From Nocardia blacklockiae (GTDB lineage: Bacteria > Actinomycetota > Actinomycetes > Mycobacteriales > Mycobacteriaceae): DNA of 64,000 nucleotides. The stretch is taken from the NCBI RefSeq assembly GCF_015477355.1, contig NZ_JADLRJ010000013.1:62001-126000 (forward strand), given 5' to 3'. The notes under the pieces were generated by a model. The model was not told where the DNA came from. It made no database searches and saw nothing but the letters and a program-made list of their open reading frames with translations. A program made the translations under genes and the position numbers. This document shows positions 16,515 to 26,756 of the stretch, in pieces (position 1 is the first letter of the stretch; each line of letters starts with the position of its first letter).

Positions 16515-17162
16515 ATGCCCTCCGTTCCCCCCATCCTGGCGCGCATCCTCGAGAAGCCGCGAGCCGACGGCGAGCAATTGCTGGAGAGCGCGCTGTCGGC
16601 GTTTCTCGATTTCGGGATCAAGCGCACCAGCATGGGCGAGATCGCGCGCCGCGCCGGCATCAGCCCCGCCACGCTGTACCGCCGCTTCGAATCGAAGAAC
16701 GATCTGATCGAGGCGGTGGGCGTGCGCGAGGCGCAGCGGTTCGTCGCCGAGATCGACAAGCGCGTCGCCGAGATCACCGGCGCGACCGCCGCGGAACCGG
16801 CGACGGCCGCCGAGGAGCAGCTGGTGGAGGTATTCGTCGCGTTCATCACGCTGCTGGCGCGCAACGAGTTGCTGCGGCGGCTGCTGCGCACCGAACCGGA
16901 TCTGATCCTGCCGCGGCTGACCACCGACGCGGGCCCGATCCTCGCGGTCGGGCGCGCCTACCTGGCGGACAAACTGCGCGAGTTGCAGAAGACCAATCCG
17001 GCGCTGGAGTTCGACGCCGACCTGGTCGCGGAGATCATGGCGCGGCTGGCGCAGTCGCTGGCACTGACGCCCGACGGCCTGATCCCGGTCGGCGACCAGC
17101 AGGCCGCACGCGAATTCGCCCGCCGCACACTGATGCCCATGGTGGGCGTGCCACGCACCTGA
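16515..17162 (+). CDS. TetR family transcriptional regulator
   Basis: A 215-residue regulator. The N-terminal HTH reads LLESALSAFLDFGIKRTSMG, then EIARRAGISPATLYRRFESKNDLIEAV. The all-helical ligand domain that follows has no recognisable subgroup signature. The last codons (GCCCATGGTGGGCGTGCC) are the first unit of a tandem repeat that continues beyond the stop. Confidence 0.85.
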   Translation: MPSVPPILARILEKPRADGEQLLESALSAFLDFGIKRTSMGEIARRAGISPATLYRRFESKNDLIEAVGVREAQRFVAEIDKRVAEITGATAAEPATAAEEQLVEVFVAFITLLARNELLRRLLRTEPDLILPRLTTDAGPILAVGRAYLADKLRELQKTNPALEFDADLVAEIMARLAQSLALTPDGLIPVGDQQAAREFARRTLMPMVGVPRT

Positions 17163-17310
17163 CTGCCGCACGCAGACGTCCCGACCTGCCCATGGCAGCC
17201 GTGCCGCGCAACTGACCGCCGGGGCGCAGACGTCCCGACCTGCCATGGTGGGCGTGCCGCGCAGCCGACTGCCGGGGCTGGCCCGACATGCCCATGGCGA
17301 GTGGGGCTTA
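17135..17310. repeat. Tandem repeat covering the tetR 3' end and downstream gap
   Basis: Units beginning gcccatggygggcgtgcc start at about 17135, 17188, 17242 (gccatgg) and 17290, a 48-54 base period. The first unit contains the end of the TetR coding sequence and its stop. The copies that follow repeat this 3' terminus out of frame, including the block cagacgtcccgacctgcc. The pattern looks like local duplication of a gene end. It fills the gap between the convergent tetR and methyltransferase genes. Confidence 0.8.
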
Positions 17311-17321
17311 CGTGCTGAGCG

Positions 17322-19142
17322 TCAGAGGCGGAAGGCCGCGGTGACGTGCTCGTCGAGGAGGCCGGGTTCGGGGGGTGGGGCTCCGTCGACGCACGCGCGC
17401 ACCAGTTCCGCCAGGGCCGTGGCGGCGGGGCGGGCCGGGTCCGGCACGGGGAGGCGGGCGACGTACTGGGTGATCCAGCGCCGCCGTCCCGCGTAGAGGC
17501 GGTTGCCGCACACCGCGTCGTAGAAGCGCAGGCCCAGCGTCGAATTGGCCACGCCCATCAGGAGATACGCGAGGGTGTCGTCGCCGATGTCGGGTAGCGA
17601 GATCCAGTAGCAGTCGCCGTTGACGACGGCGCCGCTGCGGTCGAGCGCGAAGCGCGGGCGCACGCTGATGTCGGGGAACACCAGTTTCGGCCGCGACCAC
17701 AGGTGCGGGCGCTGCGGCACCCAGATCTCGAACCACTCGCGCCCGCCGGCGACGACGTACCCGCGGGCGGCCAGGACGTCCTTGTGCTCGGCCAGATACG
17801 CTGCGGCCGCGGGGAATCCGGCGAGATCCACCGGGGTGCGGCGAGGCCGGGAGACGTCGTAGGGATACAGCACCCGGGTCGGGCGGGCACGCGTGATCCG
17901 CCACGGCTCCACATCGTGGTGCGTGAGCAGGTCGAGCAGCAGCTCCGCCTCCGGCCGCGGGTCCCGCTCCTCCCACCGATCGGAGATGAAGACCCGGTCC
18001 GCGGTCGTCTTGATACCCACCCGAATCCGCGCCACCTCCCCGAACGTCCGCCAGGTCCCCTCCCCCACCCGCCGCAACCACCCGTCGACCGCCGGACACG
18101 ACATGCGCCAGGGGACAGCGGGATCCACCGCGGTAGGAGCTTCCGCACGGGACACAGCCGGAGCGACAACGACTTCCGCGCCGGGCGAGGGCGGGGCAGG
18201 GATGGGCTGGAGTGGTGCCGCGCCGGGCGGAAGCGGGGCAGGGGTGGGCTGGAGTGGTGCCGCGTCGGGGAGCGGTCGGCCGGCGTCGGCGAGAGTGCCT
18301 ACTTCGACGGCGATCGTGCGGCCCGCGTGGGTGACTACGGTGCCGGTGGGGGCGGTGAGTGCGGTGAACAGGTCGGTGGCGGTCGGGTGGGCGGTGTCGA
18401 GTTCGTAGGCCGAGACGTAGCGGCAGGGCGCGAGCGGGCGGGCGCGGACGGCGATGGTGACGGCGGGCAGGACGGCCGCCTCGAACAGGCGGGTGTCGCC
18501 GAGGTCGTACAGCTCCACGGGCGTCAGCTCGGTGCGCAGCAGGGCGCGCAGGTTGGTGCCCGCCTTGGTGGTGAGAAAACGGTTGGCGCACAACAGGCCC
18601 AGCACGCCGCCGGGGCACAGCAGGCGCGGCATGCTCGCCACGAAGGGGTGCGTCAGGTCGATGCGCCCGCTGAGTCCGAACCGCAGCGCCAGCAACCGGG
18701 CCGCCGCGGTACCCAACTGCTGCGTGCGGACATATGGCGGATTGGTGATCATGGCATCGAAGCTGCCCGACGCCAATTCCTCGGCGGCACAGAGAAAGTC
18801 CTCGGCGTGCCACTCGATGCCCGGCCCGCTCGCCCGCCGCCGCGCCACCCGCACGGCGTCCGCGTCGAGGTCGAATCCGGTCAGCCGCACCGTGGTTCGC
18901 GGAAAGCGCCGCGCCAGCACTTCGCGCATCGCCAGCAGCAATTCGCCGTCGCCGCAGGCCGGATCCAGCACCCGCAGCTCATCCCGGTCGACGACGTGCT
19001 CGGCCACCCGCTCGGCCAAGAATCGCGCCAGCCGCTCGGGCGTGTAGTGCCGGCCGTGCCGTTTGCGCGCGCCCGCCCCGCCGGACCCCGCACCCGCCCG
19101 CCGGTCGGCCGATCCCTGACCCCGGCCCGCCATACCGCGCAT
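17322..19142 (-). CDS. Solitary N6-adenine DNA methyltransferase (Eco57I/TaqI-like)
   Basis: A 606-residue class I SAM-dependent methyltransferase. Motif I DPACGDGEL lies at about 60-68, motif II region GFDLDADAV, and motif IV NPPY at 134-137, the gamma/N6-adenine type catalytic loop. The C-terminal half (about 355-600), with GIKTTADRVFI, VSRPRRTP and LLMGVANSTLGLRFY, resembles the target-recognition region of TaqI/Eco57I-type enzymes. A Pro/Ala-rich linker with two 14-residue repeats lies between them. No restriction endonuclease or helicase is adjacent, so this is probably an orphan methylase or the remnant of a restriction system. Start: ATG of MRGMAGRGQ; a second ATG three codons on is possible. 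Confidence 0.8.
   Translation of the reverse strand: MRGMAGRGQGSADRRAGAGSGGAGARKRHGRHYTPERLARFLAERVAEHVVDRDELRVLDPACGDGELLLAMREVLARRFPRTTVRLTGFDLDADAVRVARRRASGPGIEWHAEDFLCAAEELASGSFDAMITNPPYVRTQQLGTAAARLLALRFGLSGRIDLTHPFVASMPRLLCPGGVLGLLCANRFLTTKAGTNLRALLRTELTPVELYDLGDTRLFEAAVLPAVTIAVRARPLAPCRYVSAYELDTAHPTATDLFTALTAPTGTVVTHAGRTIAVEVGTLADAGRPLPDAAPLQPTPAPLPPGAAPLQPIPAPPSPGAEVVVAPAVSRAEAPTAVDPAVPWRMSCPAVDGWLRRVGEGTWRTFGEVARIRVGIKTTADRVFISDRWEERDPRPEAELLLDLLTHHDVEPWRITRARPTRVLYPYDVSRPRRTPVDLAGFPAAAAYLAEHKDVLAARGYVVAGGREWFEIWVPQRPHLWSRPKLVFPDISVRPRFALDRSGAVVNGDCYWISLPDIGDDTLAYLLMGVANSTLGLRFYDAVCGNRLYAGRRRWITQYVARLPVPDPARPAATALAELVRACVDGAPPPEPGLLDEHVTAAFRL
18187..18270. repeat. 42-bp in-frame duplication in the methyltransferase linker
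   Basis: Two adjacent 42-base units (18187-18228 and 18229-18270) encode AAPLQPIPAPPSPG and a close copy, DAAPLQPTPAPLPP. The duplication lies between the catalytic and specificity halves (residues about 291-318), so it changes linker length without shifting the frame. Confidence 0.75.
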
Positions 19143-19234
19143 TGTGCCCGCCCCCGCGGCACACCGTGCGCAACCGAGAAAACCGCACTGAACTCGAAAG
19201 AAACAAGGGACGTCGGCCGAACTGCGCGGTCCTT

Positions 19235-20029
19235 CTACCTCACATAGATGCGTGCGGCCGCCACATGGTTGCCGCGGCCGATCTCGAGTTCGGCGATGCC
19301 GCGGGCCGTGCGGGTGTGGACGGTCGCGGTGACGAAACGGCCTGCGGTGATGGGCTTTTCGACGCGCAGTGCGGTGGCGTGGGCGAGGAAGCCCTCGATG
19401 CCGACGGGGGTGCCGCACCAAGTGAGGGTGGCGTCCAGCGCCAGCGCCGCCCGGAACGCGGAGCCGTCACCGCGGCTCGCGGCCGCCAGCAGCGCCGTGG
19501 CCGCGCGCCGCCCGCCCGCGCCGACCCGCACGAAGCCGCGGGCGAACCCCAGCGCGCCGCCGAGACCTTGGTTGCCGAGCAGCTGCGGTGCCAGTTTCGC
19601 CGCGGCGAGCAGTCCCGGCACCCCCGCGACCAGCAGCTGGCCGACCATCACGGGCAGCTCCCAGTGCGCGCGCAACTCCCGGATCCGCAGCTCGTCGCCC
19701 GCCTGCACGAGGTCATAGCGCAGGTGCATGGGCACCCGCAGGGTCACGCCGGTCGACATGGTCGTCTCGATGACCAGGTCGCGGTAGACGGTCATGCCGC
19801 AGACCACGTCGTGCGCCACCCGGAAGGCGATCCCGTTGGGCGCGATGAAGGTGTCGTAGAACCGTTCGATCGCCGCGGTCCCGCGGTGCGGTCGCGCGCC
19901 GACCGGATCCGCCACCAGAGCATCGCCCGCGAACAGCGCCACCCACGCACCCCGGTCGTGGGCGGCGACGGCCTGCGGCGACCGCTCGACGGTCGCCAGC
20001 AGCTCGGCAGCGGATGCGGTGGCGGACAT
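19235..20029 (-). CDS. Ketosteroid-isomerase-fold (SnoaL/NTF2-like) protein behind a KstR-like box
   Basis: A 264-residue protein with NTF2-like features. The N-terminal half (about 1-150) carries HDRGAWVALFAGDALVADPVG and HRGTAAIERFYDTFIAPNG, typical of polyketide-cyclase/ketosteroid-isomerase proteins. The C-terminal part (from about 190) has a second, shorter unit (RAALALDATLTWCGTPVGIEGF), so a degenerate tandem fold is possible. Start ATG with an AAGGGGAG-like site. A near-perfect KstR operator sits about 45 bases upstream. This suggests a role in sterol or other ring degradation, but no catalytic Asp/Tyr pair was assigned. Confidence 0.65.
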   Translation of the reverse strand: MSATASAAELLATVERSPQAVAAHDRGAWVALFAGDALVADPVGARPHRGTAAIERFYDTFIAPNGIAFRVAHDVVCGMTVYRDLVIETTMSTGVTLRVPMHLRYDLVQAGDELRIRELRAHWELPVMVGQLLVAGVPGLLAAAKLAPQLLGNQGLGGALGFARGFVRVGAGGRRAATALLAAASRGDGSAFRAALALDATLTWCGTPVGIEGFLAHATALRVEKPITAGRFVTATVHTRTARGIAELEIGRGNHVAAARIYVR

Positions 20030-20073
20030 GACTCCCCTTAACGCGTCGGAACGATCGGGCACCCCCACCAACC

Positions 20074-20087
20074 TATAACGCGTTCTA
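20074..20087 (-). promoter_or_regulatory. KstR-like operator TATAACGCGTTCTA
   Basis: The 14 bases fit the published mycobacterial/rhodococcal KstR pattern TNNAACNNGTTNNA at every fixed position, and the CTA end also fits the longer TAGAAC/GTTCTA form. It lies 45 bases before the ketosteroid-isomerase-fold gene. The match is seen directly; binding by a KstR protein encoded elsewhere is inferred. Confidence 0.65.
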
Positions 20088-20116
20088 GTTCCGGACAGCT
20101 GACCCGCCAATATTCT

Positions 20117-21013
20117 TTACCGCCGGACCACCACGACCGGGCATTCCGCCGACTGCACCAGTGCCGCGCTGGTGGAACCCAGCAGCATGCCGGTGAAACC
20201 GCCGCGGCCGTGGCTGCCGACCACGAGCAGTTGCGCGTGCTCGGACTCCTCCAGCAGCGAGCGAACGGGGCGGTCCCGGACCAGGATTCGGCGGACCTCG
20301 ACCTCCGGGTAGCGCTCGGCGTGCCCTGCCAGGGCCTCGGCCAGTACCGCGTCCTCGGAGTCGTGGATCGCGTCCCAGCCGCTGATCGACACGTCCAGGC
20401 CGGCGCTGATGTCCGTCCACGCGTGCAGGGCCACCAGGCCGACCTTGCGCCGCGACGCCTCCGCGAAGGCCAGCTCGATCGCGGGCACGCTGTTCTCGCT
20501 GCCGTCGACGCCGACCAGCACCGGCTTGCCCGCCGTCGCCGGGTCGGTCGCCGCCGCCCGCACCACCGCGACGGGGCAGTGCGCGTGCCGGGTCACGGCC
20601 GTGCTCACCGAGCCGAGCAGCTCGCGGCGGAACGCGCCCAGACCGCGGCTGCCGACCACCAGCAGGCGGGCGTGGCGGGAACGGTCGACCAGCACCGGGA
20701 TGATCGGCTCGGTGACCACCTCGGTGCCGATCGCGGGCGTGTCGCCGGGCGCGGCGGCCCGGGCCGCGCGCTGTGCCTCGGCCAGGTTCCGCTCGGCGTC
20801 GTCGTGCAGCCGGGCGAGGTCGTTCTCGCTGAGCACCGGCACCGGGCCGAACCCGATCGGCAGCGACACCGAGGTGATCAGGTGCAGGTCGCAGCCGTGC
20901 AGTGCGGCGTCGGCGGCCGCCCAGGCGGCGGCGTGGTAGGACTCGGCCGAACCGTCGACCGCCGCCACGATGGGCGGGTTCGGGTCGGCCGGGGTGCCGG
21001 AAAGGTCGGTCAT
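20117..21013 (-). CDS. Tandem universal stress protein (Rv2623/Rv2005c type)
   Basis: A 298-residue protein with two USP domains. Domain 1 (about 10-150) ends in the ATP-binding GSRGLGAFRRELLGSVST. Domain 2 (about 160-298) ends in GSHGRGGFTGMLLGSTSAA. Both keep the G2xG9xG(S/T) nucleotide motif and start with VAAVDGSAES or VLVGVDGSENS. The closest characterised relatives are the ATP-binding USPs of the M. tuberculosis dormancy (DosR) regulon. Start: ATG of MTDLSGTPA, preceded by GAGGAGCGAGCG. A DosR-box-like site lies about 110 bases upstream and RafH/PPOX genes follow, which supports a dormancy role. Confidence 0.88.
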   Translation of the reverse strand: MTDLSGTPADPNPPIVAAVDGSAESYHAAAWAAADAALHGCDLHLITSVSLPIGFGPVPVLSENDLARLHDDAERNLAEAQRAARAAAPGDTPAIGTEVVTEPIIPVLVDRSRHARLLVVGSRGLGAFRRELLGSVSTAVTRHAHCPVAVVRAAATDPATAGKPVLVGVDGSENSVPAIELAFAEASRRKVGLVALHAWTDISAGLDVSISGWDAIHDSEDAVLAEALAGHAERYPEVEVRRILVRDRPVRSLLEESEHAQLLVVGSHGRGGFTGMLLGSTSAALVQSAECPVVVVRR

Positions 21014-21122
21014 CGCTCGCTCCTCAGGGTTCCGATTCGTCGTCGCGACGGATATCCGCTCGTCTCGATCATCCCGCACGCGCCGCGTTCTCCAGCCTCG
21101 CGGCGGGCGGTCGGCATCGGCA

Positions 21123-21136
21123 CGGCCGAAGGTCAT
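21123..21136 (-). promoter_or_regulatory. DosR-box-like site upstream of usp
   Basis: On the minus strand the site reads ATGACCTTCGGCCG. It shares the core GACCTTCGG with three sites in front of rafH and resembles the DosR consensus GGGAC-N4-GTCCC. One half is weak. Confidence 0.4.
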
Positions 21137-21178
21137 CCGTCGCCGGGTCGTCCGGCCGTGCTCGGCGTGCCGGTCCAA

Positions 21179-21619
21179 TCAGTCGGCGCGACAGGGCGGT
21201 TCGACGAGGCGGACGCCGGTGACGATCTCCGGCTCGATCACGACCACGGCGTCGGTCGACCCGTCGACCCACGACTGCAGCAGCAGTTCGTAGCGGGCGA
21301 CGAGCACGGGGTCGGTGACCGGGCGCGCGAACCCCACCACCACGACCGACCAGCCCACCCGCCGCACCGGGTCGATGTCGTCGGCCTCGTACGCCACCAC
21401 CACGGGTGAGCGGCCGCGCATCTCGGAGGTCAGCTGGGCGGTGAACCGGGTGCGGAGTACCACGCTGCCGTCCTCGACCAGATGATTCACCGGCCGGATC
21501 GCCGGTAATGCGTTGCGGGTGAACACGACCCGCCCCACCACGGCCGCCGCCAGCAGCCGCATCGATTCGGCACGGTCCAGGTGCACGACGGTACGGCCAC
21601 CGTCGGTGACGTCGGCCAC
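21179..21619 (-). CDS. Pyridoxamine 5'-phosphate oxidase-fold protein (Rv0080-like)
   Basis: A 146-residue split-barrel flavin-binding protein: [36 protein letters not shown] and [14 protein letters not shown] follow the PPOX pattern. The GTG start has an AGGA just upstream. Its gene is divergent from rafH; in M. tuberculosis the equivalent pair Rv0079-Rv0080 is also adjacent and hypoxia-induced. The cofactor (FMN or F420) and substrate cannot be told from sequence. Confidence 0.8.
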   Translation of the reverse strand: MADVTDGGRTVVHLDRAESMRLLAAAVVGRVVFTRNALPAIRPVNHLVEDGSVVLRTRFTAQLTSEMRGRSPVVVAYEADDIDPVRRVGWSVVVVGFARPVTDPVLVARYELLLQSWVDGSTDAVVVIEPEIVTGVRLVEPPCRAD

Positions 21620-21985
21620 GACGTCCTACCGTTCTCCGGCGTCGCCGCCGGCCACCCGCGCCCGTGTCGCCGCACCACCGGGATGTCGCCGCGCGCACCG
21701 ACCGACCACGACCCAGCGAACCGACACCCCCGTGCCGACCTCCCCGCGCAGCTCCGCCGTCCTCACCGACACCGACCTGCTTTCCTCATGATGACCGGAC
21801 GCAACTCGGTCATCTCATCATTGCGCCGACCAGGGCTGTAGGGCCATAGGTCCCATGAATGGACCTTCGGACGTCGGCCGCCGCAGCGCACGAGGGACCT
21901 TCGGCCCTACAGCGACACCCGCGCGGATTGCACTGTGGTGCTGCGCAACCCGGGTCGGTGTCGAGGAGCGAGGGGAGGTCGTGCG
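21620..21985. promoter_or_regulatory. Divergent gap with three DosR-box-like sites
   Basis: A 366-base gap between the PPOX gene and rafH. Three similar 14-mers occur at 21841-21854 (GGGCCATAGGTCCC), 21860-21873 (TGGACCTTCGGACG) and 21894-21907 (GGGACCTTCGGCCC). All fit the form GGGNC-N4-GNCCC of the mycobacterial DosR box, the middle one with edge mismatches. The first and third are flanked by matching inverted bases (TGTAG / CTACA). They are 80-145 bases before rafH. The remainder (21620-21830) shows nothing recognisable. A GAGGGGAGG site at 21969-21977 sets the rafH start. Confidence 0.6.
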
Positions 21986-22834
21986 ATGCGACGCACGTCC
22001 GCAACGTGGTGGTCCGAGGAGTTTCCCGACGTCGTCGTGCTGGTCCGCGGCCAGGTGCCCAGGCTGGAGGGTGAGCGGCTCGCCGGCGCGGTCGGGCGGC
22101 TGCTGGCGCGCTCGCACCTCGGCGGCGGGGCCCGGATCCGGGTGTCCGGCGCCAACTGCGACACCGGGCCGATGCTGGTGCAGGTGAATCTCACCGTCGC
22201 GGACCGACCCGTGCGGATGCAGACCATGACCCGCGGCCGCGGTGACATCATGCCCGCGGTGGTGCGGCTGGAACGGCAGCTCGAGACCGCGGCCGGCAGC
22301 ACGCGGCGGCCGTGGCCCGATCCGAGCCGCCCGCCGCTGGCCGTGCCGGTGCCGGGCGACCTCGCCCGCCGCAAGGCCTTCGCGCTGCGCACCACCGACC
22401 CATCGGCCGCGGTGGCGGCCATGGACGCCTTGGACTACGACGCGCACCTGTTCACCCACGCGGGCACCGGCGCCGACGCGGTCGTCTACCGGGCGGGCCC
22501 GACCGGCCTGCGTCTGGCCCACCAGTACCGCACCCGTTCACCGCGAACCGTCGGCGGGCCCGGCGCCGCGCCGGTGTACTCGGTCGATCCGCACCCCGCC
22601 CCCGCGCTCACCGCCGACCAGGCCGTCGACCACCTGTGCTCGTACGGCATGCCGTTCCTGTTCTTCACCGACCCGGCCAGCGACCGCGGCCACCTGCTGT
22701 ACCGCCGCTACGACGCCGACCTGGGCCTGATCACTCCCGCCCACGGCGGCGAAACACCCACTCGGCGAAGCGAATCCGCCGCGCCCGGCCGTCACCGCGC
22801 CGTCTCGGACGACCGGGGCACGATCAACCCGTAG
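21986..22834 (+). CDS. rafH: Ribosome-associated hibernation factor RafH (Rv0079-like)
   Basis: A 282-residue protein closely matching Rv0079. The N-terminal ribosome-binding HPF-like domain starts EFPDVVVLVRGQVPRLEGER and contains SGANCDTGPMLVQVNL. Two S30AE-C-type repeats follow: AMDALDYDAHLFTHAGTGAD with VVYRAGPTGLRLAHQ, then HLCSYGMPFLFFTDPASDRG with LLYRRYDADLGLITP. In mycobacteria RafH stabilises 70S ribosomes under hypoxia and is DosR-controlled. Three DosR-like boxes precede this gene. Its 3' end overlaps the convergent second HPF gene by 43 bases. Confidence 0.92.
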   Translation: MRRTSATWWSEEFPDVVVLVRGQVPRLEGERLAGAVGRLLARSHLGGGARIRVSGANCDTGPMLVQVNLTVADRPVRMQTMTRGRGDIMPAVVRLERQLETAAGSTRRPWPDPSRPPLAVPVPGDLARRKAFALRTTDPSAAVAAMDALDYDAHLFTHAGTGADAVVYRAGPTGLRLAHQYRTRSPRTVGGPGAAPVYSVDPHPAPALTADQAVDHLCSYGMPFLFFTDPASDRGHLLYRRYDADLGLITPAHGGETPTRRSESAAPGRHRAVSDDRGTINP

Positions 22835-23565
22835 TGCCCGTCGTAACGGTGGTAGAGCACGCAGCCGCGGCGCGAGGCGCGATCGCGGAAGAAGACGAAC
22901 GGCCAGCCGGTCAGTTCCAGTCGCACGATCGCGCCCTCCACGTCCAGCACGGGCGCCGCGGCCGGGCTGCGCGCCGGGCACACCGGGCCGTCCGCCGCTC
23001 CCTCGCCCCGCGGCGTCACCTGGGCGAGGCGATAGCCCGCGCCGGTCCGGTACAGGACGCTGTCGGTCCCGGATTCGACGAACAGCCGGAAGCCGTAGTC
23101 CATCATCTCCATATCGAAGACGGCCTGGTCGTAGGTCGCGGCGCCGAGGGGAAAGGTCTTGTACCGCACCACTTCCCGCTCCACCTCCGAGCGCGGGAAG
23201 TACGGCAGCGCGGCGGCGCGGCGCTCGTGCGGGATCAGGTCGGGCCACTCGGCCCACGGCGCCCGGCGGTGCTGCCGCAGCCGGCCGAGCCGGGTGTGCA
23301 GGCGCGCGGTGAGCAGGTCGGTGGCCTCCCGGTCGCCCGGCGCGGTCACCTGCACCCGCACGTCGCGGCCACCGACATTGGCGTTCGCCTGCGCCACCAC
23401 GGGCCGCTCGAGCGCGGGATCGCGGTAGCGGGTCAGCCGCACCCGCGCCGACAGCACCGGCCCGCGCGCGGAACGCAGTGTCCGCGTGACCTTTTCGCGC
23501 GCGTAGTCGGCCGCCGCGGCGGACACGTGCCGGCCGGTCGAGACTCGCGGATCCGATTCCGTCAT
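22792..23565 (-). CDS. Second HPF/S30EA-type ribosome hibernation protein
   Basis: A 257-residue paralogue with the same layout as RafH. The N-terminal HPF domain (VSAAAADYAREKVTRTLRSA, VRLTRYRDPALERPVVAQAN) is followed by two C-terminal repeats (MMDYGFRLFVESGTDSVLYR; LTGWPFVFFRDRASRRGCVL and YHRYDGHYGLIVP). It is closer to ordinary long HPF at the N terminus than RafH is. Start: ATG of MTESDPRVSTG. Tail-to-tail overlap with rafH. A DosR-like box (23697-23710) lies in its divergent promoter gap. Confidence 0.85.
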   Translation of the reverse strand: MTESDPRVSTGRHVSAAAADYAREKVTRTLRSARGPVLSARVRLTRYRDPALERPVVAQANANVGGRDVRVQVTAPGDREATDLLTARLHTRLGRLRQHRRAPWAEWPDLIPHERRAAALPYFPRSEVEREVVRYKTFPLGAATYDQAVFDMEMMDYGFRLFVESGTDSVLYRTGAGYRLAQVTPRGEGAADGPVCPARSPAAAPVLDVEGAIVRLELTGWPFVFFRDRASRRGCVLYHRYDGHYGLIVPRSSETAR

Positions 23566-23696
23566 CGTGTGCGCCCGTCCCGGAAGCCGCCGTGGCCACT
23601 CGTCCCCGACTGGAGAACTACCGGTGTCACCCCCATCCTCGCCGGTGCGCGGCATGATCGTGAGATGCCGAGGTAATCAGATGTGCCCGTCCTCCA

Positions 23697-23710
23697 GGGT
23701 CTTTCGTCTC
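23697..23710. promoter_or_regulatory. DosR-box-like site in the hpf / gyrI-DUF302 divergent gap
   Basis: GGGTCTTTCGTCTC agrees with the canonical GGGACTTTAGTCCC at 11 of 14 positions. It lies 71 bases before the rightward gene and about 130 before the leftward hpf gene. A second dyad, GGCAT-N9-ATGCC (23651-23669), is closer to the leftward gene. Confidence 0.5.
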
Positions 23711-23780
23711 TCGACTCCGCCGCGGCGGCGGTGCAGGCTCGGACTCGGACCGCCGCGGCGGATCGACTCAGGAGGATGCC

Positions 23781-24650
23781 ATGGCGTATCGCGTGGACGT
23801 GTGCGAGGTCGCGCCGCAAGCCGTGCTGCGCCTGCCGCGCGAGGTCCGGCCGGACCGGCTCGGCGAGGACATCGCCGCGGGGATGCGGGAATTGGCGGGG
23901 ACGGTGCGGCGCGCGGGGCTGACCGCCAGCGGCGCGTCCGGCATCACCTTCTTCGACGAGCAGTTCGCCGACCACGCGGTCGTGGTCGACTTCGGGGTGC
24001 CGGTCGAACCGGCGCCCACGCTGAGTCCGAGCTCCGGCGCGGAGGTGCTCGTCGTCCCCGGCATGCGGGTGGCCCGGACCTGCCATCGCGGCAGCTACGC
24101 CGACCTCGACGCCGCCTACCGCGCGCTGCGGGCCTGGGTGCGCGAGGCCGGGTACCGCCCGAGCGGGCCGCCGACCGAGGTCTATCTCGTCGGACCGGAC
24201 GAGGTGAGCCGGCCGCACCAGTTGATCACCGAGATCCGCCTGCCCGTGGTCCCCTCGCCGGCCGTCACCGTCCGGCTGGACCGGCCGTTCGCGGCGACCT
24301 TGGACCTGGTCCGGAAAACGGTGGGGCGCTATGGATTCGAGGTGCTCTCCGAGATCGATGTGCGGGCCGGGCTGCGCGCGGCGCTCGGCGAGCGGATCGA
24401 GGACTACGTACTCCTCGGCCTCGACAATCCCCTGCTCACCGCGCGGGCCCTGGCCGCCGACCGGACCGCCGGCCTGCTGCTGCCCTGGCAGGTCGTGGTC
24501 CGCGCCGACGACACCGGCACGCTGGTGCAGAGCGCCGACCCCGACCTGCTGGTGCGCGTGAGCGGCCAGGAGGAACTGCGGCCGGTCGCCGAGGAGGCCC
24601 GCGGCCTGCTGACCGCCGTGCTGGACGCGCTGCGCACCGCACCGGAGTAG
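23781..24650 (+). CDS. GyrI/BmrR-type effector-binding domain fused to DUF302
   Basis: A 289-residue two-domain protein. Residues about 1-160 form a GyrI-like (SOUL-type) ligand-binding domain: AYRVDVCEVAPQAVLRLPRE, GSYADLDAAYRALRAWV, then GPPTEVYLVGPDEV. Residues about 165-265 are a DUF302 domain: DRPFAATLDLVRKTVGRYGF, VLLGLDNPLLTARALAADR, LLPWQVVVRADDTG. Neither half has a DNA-binding motif. Start fixed by AGGAGG five bases upstream. The DosR-like box and neighbours suggest induction during dormancy. The ligand (GyrI domains bind amphipathic drugs, DUF302 is uncharacterised) is unknown. Confidence 0.75.
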   Translation: MAYRVDVCEVAPQAVLRLPREVRPDRLGEDIAAGMRELAGTVRRAGLTASGASGITFFDEQFADHAVVVDFGVPVEPAPTLSPSSGAEVLVVPGMRVARTCHRGSYADLDAAYRALRAWVREAGYRPSGPPTEVYLVGPDEVSRPHQLITEIRLPVVPSPAVTVRLDRPFAATLDLVRKTVGRYGFEVLSEIDVRAGLRAALGERIEDYVLLGLDNPLLTARALAADRTAGLLLPWQVVVRADDTGTLVQSADPDLLVRVSGQEELRPVAEEARGLLTAVLDALRTAPE

Positions 24651-24666
24651 CCGGACCGCGCCGCGC

Positions 24667-26756
<2,090 letters not shown>

